A model generated the notes under the pieces. The model did not search any database and was not told the DNA's origin. It saw nothing but the letters and a program-made list of their open reading frames with translations. From positions 1 to 32,875 of the IMG/VR virus record IMGVR_UViG_3300036768_001376: a stretch of DNA of 32,875 nucleotides. One strand, given 5' to 3'. Origin of the DNA: a virus. Numbering within the stretch: the first letter of the stretch is position 1; every line of letters begins with the position of its first letter. The position numbers were made by a program, and so were the translations under genes. Shown piece after piece: positions 5,702 through 13,946 of the stretch.

Positions 5702-7431
5702 GTATCATCACCGACATATTGCACCGAGTGGGGCTTGCGACGCAGAGTGAGATTCGACAAATCGAAAAGCAGAGTCTTGAGCAACAAGCGAGCGCTCTGC
5801 GTCTTGCTTTTTCCGTCACGACACGGGCCTATGCTGCTGCACAACATGGGCGCCTCAATGCCAACTGGGTGACCGTAACAGGCAACCCGCTGGCCGATAT
5901 TCGTTCCGGCCTCAAAGTCGTGCGAGATCGTGCACGTGATTTGCAAGCGAACGACCCAACCGGTGCACATATCATTCGCATGTGGCAGAACAATGTGCCG
6001 GGCCCGCGTGGATTTTCATTCAAGTCGAAAGCAAAACTTTCCAACGGCGCAAGCGATGAAGTCGGCAACAAGGCCGTCGAGCGTGCTTACTACGATTGGT
6101 CGAAGCCAAAGCATTGCACAGTTGACGGGAAGATGAGCCGCCGACAGGTTGAACATTTCGTGATGGCGCAGCTTGGGCGTGATGGTGAGTTCCTCGTGCG
6201 GAAAGTCTACAACAACTCAAAGTACGGCTTCCAGCTGCAACCCCTCGACACTGAGCTGCTTGATGAGACATACAACGACCGCAACGGCAATAACCTCGTG
6301 GTCATGGGTGTCGAGATTGATACGTGGGGCAAGCCGGTGGCATACTGGATTCGTGTACCGAACGAGTTCTCGCGCATCTACGGCTACACAACGAGCGGCA
6401 ACCGTGAACGCATTCCGGCGGAAGAAATCTATCACGGCTTCGATGTGCAGTATGCCTGCCAGACGCGCGGCGTGAGTTGGCTTGCACCGATCATGCTGCG
6501 CATGAAAGCATTGACAGACTGGGAGCAATACCAGTGGGCTGCTGCGCAAGTCAACTCGGCGTATGCAATGATCTTCAAAAATCAAAACGGACAAACATCG
6601 CGCCCATTCGACGGCAGGACTGCCGATCCCGAAACCGGGTTTGTCGAGATGGAGTTTTCCGAAGCGATGATTAAAGACATTGGCAACAAGGATGTCGTGA
6701 TTGATCGTGCAAAGTTTCCGAACGAAATGTACGGCGAGTATCTACGCTTGATGGAGCAACGCATCGGCACGGGCGTCGAGATGGACTATCCGCACATATC
6801 CGGCGACCTGTCGCAGACGAACTTCAGTAGTGCGCGCTTCGGCGCTGCCAATACGCAGGAAGCATTCCGGGGCATCCAACTACTTCTCATCGAGCAATTT
6901 TTGGAGCCGATGGCTGAGGATTGGATGAAGATGGCATTCCTCAAGGAACAAATCAAACTGGACAGCGGCGCTGTACTGCCCGTAGAACGTCTCGACAAGT
7001 TTTTGGAAGGCATCACGTTCACCGGTCGCACGTGGGGCTTTATCCAACCGCTGCAGGATATTATGGCTGCAACGGTCGCTATTGAGTATGGATTGCAATC
7101 GCCCATCGAGTGGTTCGAGGAGAGAGGCAAAGACATGTACGAGGTCTACAACGATCTCAAGACGGCAAAAGATTTGCGCGACAAGTTGGGGATTGGAACA
7201 AAGCTCGACGCGCTGGATAAGGCGATGCAGGAACTTCAAACGGCAACGCCAGGAACGAAAGCGGAGAAGATCACGCAGGGCCTGCGCACACTCGCCGATG
7301 TGCTGATCGAAATAGACGATGCGGAAAATAGCAATGATCCAACCCGTATTGATGTGGCAGAAGAAAAACTGCTCAGGCAGGCACGAGAAATTTTGAGACG
7401 AAGCAAAAACGGACATCATCAACCAACGTGA
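5698..7431 (+). CDS. Phage portal protein, lambda GpB family
   Basis: The portal forms the dodecameric ring at one head vertex through which DNA enters and leaves. At 577 residues it has lambda-portal size. The N-terminal signature, LKVVRDRARDLQANDPTGAH, followed by WQNNVPGPRGFSF, is characteristic of the lambda family. The middle has further family segments (EFLVRKVYNN, PLDTELLDETYN, TRGVSWLAPIM, DWEQYQWAAAQVNSAY) and the C-terminus is a charged helix. It is coupled to the preceding gene by ATGA and stands in the conserved terminase-portal-protease-capsid order. Lambda B is cleaved by the head protease; the same may hold here. Confidence 0.95.
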   Translation: MSIITDILHRVGLATQSEIRQIEKQSLEQQASALRLAFSVTTRAYAAAQHGRLNANWVTVTGNPLADIRSGLKVVRDRARDLQANDPTGAHIIRMWQNNVPGPRGFSFKSKAKLSNGASDEVGNKAVERAYYDWSKPKHCTVDGKMSRRQVEHFVMAQLGRDGEFLVRKVYNNSKYGFQLQPLDTELLDETYNDRNGNNLVVMGVEIDTWGKPVAYWIRVPNEFSRIYGYTTSGNRERIPAEEIYHGFDVQYACQTRGVSWLAPIMLRMKALTDWEQYQWAAAQVNSAYAMIFKNQNGQTSRPFDGRTADPETGFVEMEFSEAMIKDIGNKDVVIDRAKFPNEMYGEYLRLMEQRIGTGVEMDYPHISGDLSQTNFSSARFGAANTQEAFRGIQLLLIEQFLEPMAEDWMKMAFLKEQIKLDSGAVLPVERLDKFLEGITFTGRTWGFIQPLQDIMAATVAIEYGLQSPIEWFEERGKDMYEVYNDLKTAKDLRDKLGIGTKLDALDKAMQELQTATPGTKAEKITQGLRTLADVLIEIDDAENSNDPTRIDVAEEKLLRQAREILRRSKNGHHQPT

Positions 7432-7442
7432 AAGGACATCCC

Positions 7443-7886
7443 ATGAAGACCCTGATTCTCATTCTCGCATGCCTCGCGCTGCCGCTGACGGCCTTTGCTC
7501 AGGTGAGTTTGAATGAGTACAGCGTCAAATCCGGCGCATCGTACGCCAACAGCCAGAAGGACACGACGGCGGTGTTACGGCTTGCGGGCGCATCGCTGCT
7601 CAGTGCAAAGCTCGTCACGAAAGACACAGCCGCCGTGGACGTGTACATCCAGTACAGCGCCAACTATTACGACGTACCCGCTGCGCAACGGACATGGACA
7701 ACTGTTGTAACTGACTCGCTGGTTTATGCAAACACCGGTTACGGCTTTGCGCAGTATTCAATCCGTGATACGGATAGTGATGCACTCGACGGCGTGACAG
7801 GTGCTATAAGGACCGTGCTGGCTTTCCGCTCATCAGGCAACGGTGTAACAACGCCGACATACACACTGTCGTATGTCTTCCGCTGA
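7443..7886 (+). CDS. Exported protein with Sec signal peptide, between portal and capsid genes
   Basis: I choose ATG 7443, with AAAGGA upstream; an in-frame GTG at 7428 would only add five residues. Residues 1-20 (MKTLILILACLALPLTAFAQ) are a textbook Sec signal peptide with an AFA|Q cleavage site. The mature part of about 127 residues is serine/threonine-rich and beta-like (SAKLVTKDTAAVDVYIQYS), resembling a small beta sandwich. A secretory signal on a gene lodged between portal and protease-capsid is odd, since head proteins assemble in the cytoplasm. It may be an envelope protein altering the host surface, or a decoration protein carrying an unexpected leader. Family not recognised. Confidence 0.8.
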   Translation: MKTLILILACLALPLTAFAQVSLNEYSVKSGASYANSQKDTTAVLRLAGASLLSAKLVTKDTAAVDVYIQYSANYYDVPAAQRTWTTVVTDSLVYANTGYGFAQYSIRDTDSDALDGVTGAIRTVLAFRSSGNGVTTPTYTLSYVFR

Positions 7887-7898
7887 GAGGATGATGCA

Positions 7899-9944
7899 AT
7901 GATGACAAGTAAAGATATTCAAACCCTGATCGAGCGCTTCGGCGGGCAACGTATTGCGCTGCGAACCGTCGAACGAGCCGATCCGGCGACATGGAATGAC
8001 AAGGACATGTCCGTCGAGGCAATCCTCACGACCGAAAAGCCTGCGGATGTATGGGACTGGGAGCGCTGGGACGTTGTGCCGGAGGTGCTGCGCATGGACG
8101 GCATGATTCTCCCCGAGGGCCGCGACCAGGTCCCGCTGCTCGACACGCACTCACGCTATTCCATTAGCGACCAGTTCGGTAGTGTGCGCATGTTCAGCAA
8201 TGCGGTTGTTTCCGGCTACGCTGCGAAGAAGGCACGCTTCTTCTTCGCCTCGACCCAGGATGCGCAAGACGCTGCCACGAAAGTGAAGGAGGGGCACGTC
8301 ACTGACAACAGCGTCGGCTATGAAGTGTTGGCATCGACGTGGATTGCGCCGGGGGCGAGCATGGAGATTGGCGGCAAGGTCTATAACGGCGGCGAGCGAG
8401 GGTTGCGAGTCACGACGCAGTGGAAGCTGAAAGAGGTGAGCCTCTGTCCCATCGGCGCCGATGAGCTTGCGACTATCCGCGCAGAAGCGAAGCACCACAA
8501 GCGCGATATGATGGACTGCCCTGAATGTGGAATGCAAACACCCGCAGATGGCAACTACTGTGCCTCGTGCGGAAAGGAAATCAAGCGTGCGGCATGGGAT
8601 ACCGCATCGCCTGATCCGACTATCACAATCAAACATCAACAACCAGGAGAACCAACGATGGAACCCACCAAGGAGCAACTCACGGATCAGGAGAAAGCTG
8701 CGGTCCGTGAAGCTGAATACAATCGCATTCGCGAGATCGGCGAGTGGAAGACGCGCTTCGTAGGTCAGATCGAAAACGTTGACCAACTGGCGACGGAAGC
8801 GATCAAAAGCGGCATGAGCGTATCCGAGTTCAAAGGGACGCTGGCCGAGAAGATGGCCGAGAAAGGCAAGGCATTGCAAACGCCGCAGAGCGCACTTGGA
8901 CTCACGGAGAAAGAACAGAAGCGTTACTCGATTCTGCGCGCCATCCGGCATCTGCTCTATCAGCGTGACAAGCAGTTCGCTGACATGAAGGTGGATGCGA
9001 GCTTCGAGATTGAATGCTCGAACGAGATTGCCGCACGCCTCGGCATTGCGCCGAAAGGCATCCTCGTACCCTACGAAATGCAACCGGGCATGACGAACGC
9101 GGCTCGTGCACAACGAGATGCGACGGTTGGTAATGCGAGCAACGCGGGTGCGCTGGTCGGTACGACGCTGATGGCAAGCGAGTTCATCGAGGTCCGCCGC
9201 AATGTGTACCTGGCGGACAAGGTCGGTGTGCGCGTCCTGAGCGGCCTTGTCGGCAACGTCGACTTCCCTAAGCAGACCGCAGAAGGGACGGCAACGTGGG
9301 TAGGTGAGCAGGTTGCAGCGGCTGAGACCAATATCACGGTTGGTAAAGTGAGTCTCACACCGAAGACGGTCTCGGCATTCTACGACTATAGCCGCAAGCT
9401 GCTGCTCCAGTCCACGCCGAGCATTGACCAGTTGATCAATCAGGACCTCGATCAGCGATTGAGGCTTGCCATTGACAAGTCCATCTTCCACGGCACTGGC
9501 GGCGATCAACCGACTGGTATCGAAAATACGTCCGGCGTCGGCAACGTCGTTGGGGCGGGCTTGACATGGCAGAAGGTGATCGAGTTCCGCACGGACGTCG
9601 CTGTGGCAAACTCATTGAGCGGGAGTCTCTCATTCGTCACTGACCCGGTGACGTTCGGAACGCTCATGGGGCGACCGAAGGCAACCGGGTACCCGGTGTA
9701 CCTGATCAATGACAATGGACAGATGATCAGCTATCCGGTGTATGATTCCAATCAAATCACCAGCGGCTATCTCTTCTTCGGCGATGGCTCGCAAGTGCTG
9801 CTTGGCGAGTGGGGCGTGCTCGATATCCTGCCCGATCCGTACACCGCCTCGACCAAGGGCGACATTCGTGTCGTTGGCTTCAAGAGCGTGGACGTCGCAC
9901 TGCGCCATGCGGGTGCATGGTCCTTTGCGAATGACGTGTCATGA
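7899..9944 (+). CDS. Fused prohead protease, zinc ribbon and HK97-fold major capsid protein
   Basis: The 681 residues form three parts. Residues 1-200 match S78-type prohead proteases: histidine H84 in LLDTHSRYS, serine S138 in HVTDNSVGYEV, then VSLCPIGAD. Residues 207-224 are a zinc ribbon (C207, C210, C221, C224). After a charged helical scaffold-like stretch (about 254-340) comes an HK97-fold capsid domain, with typical segments such as ATWVGEQVAAAETNITVGKV, LTPKTVSAFYDYSRKLL and ending DIRVVGFKSVDVALRHAGA. Protease-capsid fusions are known in some phages; the protease would cut the capsid part free. An in-frame ATG at 8658 behind AGGAGA could also yield scaffold plus capsid without protease. 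RBS for the full product: GAGAGGATG before 7899. Confidence 0.92.
   Translation: MMTSKDIQTLIERFGGQRIALRTVERADPATWNDKDMSVEAILTTEKPADVWDWERWDVVPEVLRMDGMILPEGRDQVPLLDTHSRYSISDQFGSVRMFSNAVVSGYAAKKARFFFASTQDAQDAATKVKEGHVTDNSVGYEVLASTWIAPGASMEIGGKVYNGGERGLRVTTQWKLKEVSLCPIGADELATIRAEAKHHKRDMMDCPECGMQTPADGNYCASCGKEIKRAAWDTASPDPTITIKHQQPGEPTMEPTKEQLTDQEKAAVREAEYNRIREIGEWKTRFVGQIENVDQLATEAIKSGMSVSEFKGTLAEKMAEKGKALQTPQSALGLTEKEQKRYSILRAIRHLLYQRDKQFADMKVDASFEIECSNEIAARLGIAPKGILVPYEMQPGMTNAARAQRDATVGNASNAGALVGTTLMASEFIEVRRNVYLADKVGVRVLSGLVGNVDFPKQTAEGTATWVGEQVAAAETNITVGKVSLTPKTVSAFYDYSRKLLLQSTPSIDQLINQDLDQRLRLAIDKSIFHGTGGDQPTGIENTSGVGNVVGAGLTWQKVIEFRTDVAVANSLSGSLSFVTDPVTFGTLMGRPKATGYPVYLINDNGQMISYPVYDSNQITSGYLFFGDGSQVLLGEWGVLDILPDPYTASTKGDIRVVGFKSVDVALRHAGAWSFANDVS
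8645..8660 (+). promoter_or_regulatory. Internal ribosome-binding site and in-frame start in the capsid fusion
   Basis: AGGAGA (8645-8650) lies eight bases before ATG 8658, which is codon 254 of the fused gene and in the same frame. Initiation here would give a 428-residue product starting MEPTKEQLTDQEKAA, exactly at the boundary between the zinc ribbon and the scaffold-like helix. The layout is like lambda C/Nu3, where a nested start supplies scaffold in excess. Confidence 0.7.
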
Positions 9945-9965
9945 CAATGACGACGGAAAACTCAG

Positions 9966-9990
9966 GGGCGCTCGTTAGGAATGAGCGCCC
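9966..9990 (+). other. RNA hairpin after the capsid gene
   Basis: GGGCGCTC (9966-9973) pairs perfectly with GAGCGCCC (9983-9990) around a nine-base loop, 22 bases after the capsid stop. There is no T-run, so it is more likely an RNA-stability or processing hairpin, or a weak attenuator, than a full terminator. Confidence 0.6.
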
Positions 9991-10015
9991 ATCATCATAC
10001 CACATTGGAGGACTC

Positions 10016-10210
10016 ATGGACAAGCAAACGAAAACAGTCACCATCACCCGCTCGTGCCAACAGATGATCGACGGCAAAGTGCAGACGTTGCAGGCGGGCA
10101 AATCCGTTGAGCTGCCCATTGTTGATGCGAATCATCTCATCGCACTCAACAAGGCAGTCGAGGGTGCGGTGAAGGTCGAAGCAAAAACCGAAGCGAAGAA
10201 AGAAAAGTGA
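10016..10210 (+). CDS. Small protein after the capsid gene (64 aa)
   Basis: ATG 10016 follows TGGAGGACTC; a longer in-frame reading from 9941 would run through the post-capsid hairpin and lacks this site. The product has a short beta region (TKTVTITRSCQQMIDGKVQT), a small helix and a lysine/glutamate tail (EAKTEAKKEK). Its place directly downstream of the major capsid is typical of lambda FI-like or other head-completion accessory proteins. That role is inferred from position only. Confidence 0.7.
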   Translation: MDKQTKTVTITRSCQQMIDGKVQTLQAGKSVELPIVDANHLIALNKAVEGAVKVEAKTEAKKEK

Positions 10211-10374
10211 TGCGAAAATCCATCATCATGCTGGCGCAGTCTGATCGGCGGCGCCAGCATTGTTCGGGCTTTGTCTTGAATGATACTCAGACTTTTGAAA
10301 CTCAAAGTGATTCACAAATTGCGCTCGTGGTGGCTGCAAAGGCATCCGCCCGGCGACCGATAAAGCATGGCTGA
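10210..10374 (+). CDS. Possible 54-residue protein spanning the intergenic hairpin
   Basis: The frame starts at ATG 10210, overlapping the previous stop (TGATG), and ends at TGA 10372-10374, overlapping the next start at 10367. End-to-end coupling on both sides favours translation. Against it, the sequence is basic and unpatterned (MRKSIIMLAQSDRRRQHCSG) and includes a 10-bp perfect hairpin. It may simply be read-through that couples the genes on either side. Confidence 0.3.
   Translation: MRKSIIMLAQSDRRRQHCSGFVLNDTQTFETQSDSQIALVVAAKASARRPIKHG
10228..10260 (+). other. Strong RNA hairpin between head genes
   Basis: ATGCTGGCGC (10228-10237) and GCGCCAGCAT (10251-10260) are perfect inverted repeats of 10 bp around a 13-base loop. 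TGTTCGGGCTTTG follows, not a clean T-run. It may attenuate or protect the head-gene message. Confidence 0.6.
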
Positions 10375-10822
10375 TCCCACACAACTCGGTAACGTAGTCC
10401 AGTATAGGGAACTTCTGATCGGCAATTCGCCCAATACGACGCGGCTAAGCGAGTGGATGTCCATGATTGAGGGGAATGTCGGCAAACTCACGCTGACGGC
10501 AGGCGAGACACTGAATGGGCAGAAACTTCTCATGATCAGCAACGGACAGGCGTACTTATTCGATCCTTCGGATGAATCAAATGCAGATAGAGTTCTCGGC
10601 TTTTCAACTCATGCCGCCGATCAGGGGGATCAAGTGACGATACAACGCACAGGCCCGCTCAGCAGCATGGTGCTTACACCGAATGCAACCTACTACGCCG
10701 GGCCAAGCGGATCGATTACGCCAATTGTCCCAGCATCAGGCCTTGTGCTACGCGTAGGCATGGCAAAAGATTCAAGCACGTTACTCATCGACATCGGGAT
10801 TCCCATTTTCGCAACCAATTGA
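10367..10822 (+). CDS. Probable capsid decoration / head-associated protein
   Basis: The 151-residue product is beta-rich. It has a helical N-terminal peptide (TRLSEWMSMIEGNVGKLTLT) and then a barrel-like domain (NGQKLLMISNGQAYLFDPSD, VLGFSTHAADQGDQVTIQRT, TYYAGPSGSITPIVPASGLV). The second domain resembles the next gene in rhythm (an ATYYA/ADYYL strand before GS or PG, then a final strand). Its place after the capsid gene suggests a decoration or head-fibre component. No named family is certain. No strong RBS precedes the ATG, so coupling to upstream translation is likely. Confidence 0.65.
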   Translation: MADPTQLGNVVQYRELLIGNSPNTTRLSEWMSMIEGNVGKLTLTAGETLNGQKLLMISNGQAYLFDPSDESNADRVLGFSTHAADQGDQVTIQRTGPLSSMVLTPNATYYAGPSGSITPIVPASGLVLRVGMAKDSSTLLIDIGIPIFATN

Positions 10823-10834
10823 CGAGGGCACAAG

Positions 10835-11347
10835 ATGGCTAACAAATACTTAGCACTGGTAAGCGGCAAGATCAAAGAGATCGCTGCAACGGTTGTCTCA
10901 GCGGGCGCGGCAGATGCTGGCAAGATCGTTGCGTTGGACTCCGCTGGTTTGCTCGACGCGTCGCTGATGCCAGTTGGTGTCGGCGCTACAGTAGTTACCG
11001 CGCCAGCCAGCGAAAATCTCACTGCAGGCAATTTCGTGAATCTGTGGAACGATAGCGGTACGCTCAAGGTCCGTAAGGCCGACGCCACGACAAATGCGAA
11101 GCCGGCACATGGCTTCGTTCTCGCGAACGTCACTGCACCCGCAAATGCAACGGTCTACTTGCTCTCGGAAATTAACACGGCAGTAAGCGGATTGACGATC
11201 GGTGCGGACTATTATCTCTCAACCACACCCGGGGGCGTGACAACGACACCGCCATCGGCATCGGGCAACATTGTACAATTCATCGGCACGGCCACGCAGG
11301 CAACGGCATTGCCTTTCCTCAATGTTACAACAATTGAGGTTGCATAA
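10835..11347 (+). CDS. Probable decoration protein (170 aa)
   Basis: GAGGG precedes ATG 10835. The product has an alanine-rich start (KIKEIAATVVSAGAADAGKI) and the motif IVALDSAGLLDASLMP, a linker commonly found at the base of phage fibre or decoration proteins. A beta barrel follows (SENLTAGNFVNLWNDSGTLK, KPAHGFVLANV, IGADYYLSTTPGGVT). It shares fold-like features with the preceding gene. The stop overlaps the next start at 11347. I infer a surface protein of the head. Confidence 0.68.
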   Translation: MANKYLALVSGKIKEIAATVVSAGAADAGKIVALDSAGLLDASLMPVGVGATVVTAPASENLTAGNFVNLWNDSGTLKVRKADATTNAKPAHGFVLANVTAPANATVYLLSEINTAVSGLTIGADYYLSTTPGGVTTTPPSASGNIVQFIGTATQATALPFLNVTTIEVA

Positions 11348-11961
11348 TGGCAGTCAAGAAACCGCTGTGCAACTACGGAGGCAAGACAAAGGAGTTGCAA
11401 AGCGGCGACACGATTGCGGAAGGAGGCGTAAAGATTACAGCGCTGCCCGCAGCAACATCTGTCGACGCAACGGACCTTTTCGCCGTCGTCAAAGACCCAA
11501 GCGGGACGGCTGTTACAAAATCCGTCACGGGGACGCAGGTCAAAACATTCGTCACGCCGACGCGGGCAACATATCAGGCAACGCCCGCCGATCCGACGGG
11601 AACAACCTCGACGACCGGAGTGATGATGGGACTTGCAGGATCAATAACACCAGCATCGAGCGGCAAGATTCTGATCATGATCAGCGGCGACTTGAAATCG
11701 AGCAGTGCGGCAACATTGAAAATGCAGATACGCTACGGGACTGGATCGGCACCGGGCAATGGCGGGGCGCTAACTGGCACAGCAGTCGGAAATCTTGCTA
11801 CAGCCATTGGTAACGATGCCGACCAGCAATTTCCAACAACCTGCAACGCCATTATATCGAGTCTAAGCGTGGGTACCGCATATTGGATTGATGTATCACT
11901 TTCAACGAGTGCAGGAACGGGTACGGTGAAGAACATCAGCATATCTGTTATGGAGATTTGA
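11347..11961 (+). CDS. Probable fibre-like or decoration protein (204 aa)
   Basis: The start overlaps the previous stop. The N-terminus holds a motif common in trimeric phage fibres (ITALPAATSVDATDLFAVVK, then DPSGTAVTKSVTGTQVKTF). A threonine-rich linker and a glycine/serine-rich beta domain follow (SGKILIMISGDLKSSSAATL). This plan of a short anchoring region plus an exposed sandwich fits a head fibre or decoration protein. No lyase or binding motif is visible. Confidence 0.7.
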   Translation: MAVKKPLCNYGGKTKELQSGDTIAEGGVKITALPAATSVDATDLFAVVKDPSGTAVTKSVTGTQVKTFVTPTRATYQATPADPTGTTSTTGVMMGLAGSITPASSGKILIMISGDLKSSSAATLKMQIRYGTGSAPGNGGALTGTAVGNLATAIGNDADQQFPTTCNAIISSLSVGTAYWIDVSLSTSAGTGTVKNISISVMEI

Positions 11962-11971
11962 AAGCGGCAAA

Positions 11972-12658
11972 ATGCCAACCTATTCCGTCACGGCAACATT
12001 TGAAATAGATGCGTCGCAATCGAGCTACGCATTTCCTTCGCGTACGCCCGATGGCAACAAAGCTCAACTGATTGTCATTGCATGGTTCAGAGCAGGCTCA
12101 ACGCCGGGCATAACTGTGAGTGGCTGCGGATTGACGTGGACGGAAGTAGCAAAAGCAATAGAAACGCAAAATGATACCTATGGAATCGCCGTCTTCAAGG
12201 GAGTCGGTACGCCAAACCAGGGTGTGGTTACAGTAGCGTTTGGCACAAGCCCATATCGCTGTGCAGGGGCAGCGATAGAGATTACTGATACGGACGTAAC
12301 AGACCCAGTGGCCCAGTCTGCGACGTCGGTCACCCCTGGTGGAGGGTCATTGACCGTCAATCTATCTTCGGTACCCACTGCCGATGTGATGGGATTTTTC
12401 AATGCAAAATGGCCCCCAACGGTGGGATCGGGTTTTACTTTGCTTCAAGCACTTTCGGTCGGTACGTCATGGGATCAGATTCGTACTCTTGTCGAACATG
12501 CCACCGCCGATCAAACCGTCGATGCATCCTTCGATTTTTCGGGGTGCGTTGGGATTGGTCTTGAATTGAAACCTACGAGTGCAACGCCCTCGGCTGCATT
12601 ACTTACGGAATCAGGAACGCCAATTGCAACGGAAATCGCCGAACGTTTACTCTCGTGA
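11972..12658 (+). CDS. Beta-sandwich structural protein (228 aa)
   Basis: ATG 11972 follows GAAAGCGG. The product alternates hydrophobic and polar residues throughout (AQLIVIAWFRAGSTPGITVS, RCAGAAIEITDTDVTDPVAQ) and has little helix, suggesting a jelly-roll or lectin-like fold. A short helical tail (GTPIATEIAERLLS) ends it. It sits within the run of small head-surface proteins; a decoration or adhesion role is inferred. No catalytic motif seen. Confidence 0.65.
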   Translation: MPTYSVTATFEIDASQSSYAFPSRTPDGNKAQLIVIAWFRAGSTPGITVSGCGLTWTEVAKAIETQNDTYGIAVFKGVGTPNQGVVTVAFGTSPYRCAGAAIEITDTDVTDPVAQSATSVTPGGGSLTVNLSSVPTADVMGFFNAKWPPTVGSGFTLLQALSVGTSWDQIRTLVEHATADQTVDASFDFSGCVGIGLELKPTSATPSAALLTESGTPIATEIAERLLS

Positions 12659-12661
12659 ACT

Positions 12662-13027
12662 ATGCCCTCAATCCTCGTCATATCACCCATCAACATCACG
12701 GCACCAGAAGAGGATGTCGTGTTTGCCGATCTCGGTCTTGAGGATATGCCGGACGGAAATTACAACGTATCGGGTACGGCATGGAATGAATCGCTCGGCA
12801 TTGCTATCACGTTCGACGTGGAGAACAAGACGGCACAGGGATTCAAGCTGACCAACATCAGCGGCGATGGAAAGTTTGAGGGGCAGGTGTTTGCCTACGG
12901 AGCAATCGGCGATGCGCCGCCCGCTGCTGGCGATACTACAACGCTGCGCAACATTTTCTACAACCCGGACCTCGTTGATGGCGAGTCCGGGAGTCCAGTG
13001 AAAATTGTGAAGACGTTACTCGCATGA
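12662..13027 (+). CDS. Structural protein, paralogue of the next gene (121 aa)
   Basis: The core AWNESLGIAITFDVENKTAQ, then FKLTNISGDGKFEGQVFAYG, aligns with AWNVSLGMQVTYDIGEKTKN, then IELLNISAPGTFSAELFHHG in the next gene, so the two are tandem paralogues. Both are small beta domains. The stop overlaps the next start at 13024 (ATGA). They lie between decoration genes and the tail terminator-like gene, where head-tail adaptor proteins are usual, but a second decoration pair is equally possible. Confidence 0.7.
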   Translation: MPSILVISPINITAPEEDVVFADLGLEDMPDGNYNVSGTAWNESLGIAITFDVENKTAQGFKLTNISGDGKFEGQVFAYGAIGDAPPAAGDTTTLRNIFYNPDLVDGESGSPVKIVKTLLA

Positions 13028-13485
13028 TCATCCGAGTCATACCGCCGACACCAATCACGCAACCGAGGACGGTTGTCACATTCTCGCCGCCGCTGCCGAG
13101 TGCGCTGTACAACGTGCAGGGCCGGGCGTGGAATGTCTCGCTGGGTATGCAAGTGACGTATGACATCGGCGAGAAGACGAAGAACAGCATTGAGTTGCTG
13201 AACATCTCTGCGCCCGGGACATTCTCAGCAGAATTGTTTCATCATGGGGTCGAAGGCGGGCTGCAAACAACCATCATCGGCTATTTTGACGATTCACGTT
13301 ACGAGAGCAAAGCGCCGGGCGTGATGGTGGAGAACAGCGGTCCGAATATCAAGTGCCTTACGGTTGATCTTGCACCACCGAAGGCTGCGACGTACCTCGT
13401 CAACGGCACGGTTTACTATGAGGCAAGCCGTGAGAAGCTGAGTCCCGAAGAAACGCAAATCAATCTATCGCTCGAACCGGTTTGA
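13024..13485 (+). CDS. Structural protein, paralogue of the preceding gene (153 aa)
   Basis: It is coupled to its paralogue by ATGA and shares the AWNxSLG...TxDI/V...KT...LxNIS...GxFxxxxF pattern over residues 35-80. It adds a C-terminal extension of about 60 residues (KCLTVDLAPPKAATYLVNGT, then VYYEASREKLSPEETQI) with the look of another beta domain. A heterodimeric or stacked arrangement with the partner is plausible. Function inferred only from position: head-tail joining or head surface. Confidence 0.7.
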   Translation: MIIRVIPPTPITQPRTVVTFSPPLPSALYNVQGRAWNVSLGMQVTYDIGEKTKNSIELLNISAPGTFSAELFHHGVEGGLQTTIIGYFDDSRYESKAPGVMVENSGPNIKCLTVDLAPPKAATYLVNGTVYYEASREKLSPEETQINLSLEPV

Positions 13486-13931
13486 TGGCACTGCGGACAT
13501 CCATATTGAATCAACTCAAAACATTGATGGAAGGCGTGACGGGTCCGGCGTTCGCCAACGTTGCCATCATGCGTGCAACAGACTGGAACGTGAGCGAGCT
13601 GCCCGCATGTAATATCCGTGAAACCTCCGAGGGCGAAGAAGTGATCGGAACCGTCTCATGCGGCAAAGTGCGAGTGGTGCTGCATGTAGATTTTGTGCTG
13701 AGCTTCGAGGGGGCAACGCCCTACGATGCTGCTTCGGAGCAAATCTACAATATACTCGCCAAGCTGCGCGCTGATGAGACGGGTGCACGAACGCTGAGTG
13801 CATACAACGTTTATGAGATACAGGAAGTCGGCAGCCGCATCGTCACCGACCAAGCCGAGCAAAAGGTAGCGGGTGCACATGTGCTTGTCGACTTCTACTA
13901 CGAACGCAACAGACTATCAGGAACCACATAA
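13485..13931 (+). CDS. Tail terminator-like minor tail protein (148 aa)
   Basis: ATG 13485 overlaps the previous stop (TGATG); the TTG one codon earlier is less likely. The product starts with an amphipathic helix (RTSILNQLKTLMEGVTGP) followed by a beta sheet (KVRVVLHVDFVLSFEG), a second helix (YDAASEQIYNILAKLRAD) and strands ending AGAHVLVDFYYERN. Helix, sheet, helix with this order and length, just before the tail tube gene, matches the lambda U/gp37-type tail terminator that caps the tube at the head end. Family membership is judged by architecture, not residue identity. Confidence 0.7.
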   Translation: MALRTSILNQLKTLMEGVTGPAFANVAIMRATDWNVSELPACNIRETSEGEEVIGTVSCGKVRVVLHVDFVLSFEGATPYDAASEQIYNILAKLRADETGARTLSAYNVYEIQEVGSRIVTDQAEQKVAGAHVLVDFYYERNRLSGTT

Positions 13932-13946
13932 GAGAGGGACACCACA

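Noticed and set aside
8151-9509. 452-codon open frame on the minus strand
   Set aside because: It lies fully opposite the capsid fusion, has arginine/alanine-rich unpatterned sequence and no ribosome-binding site or domain; it is a shadow of the GC-rich coding strand.
9966-10260. Two strong hairpins as full terminators
   Set aside because: Neither is followed by a T-run and genes on both sides are parts of the same head module; read-through is expected.
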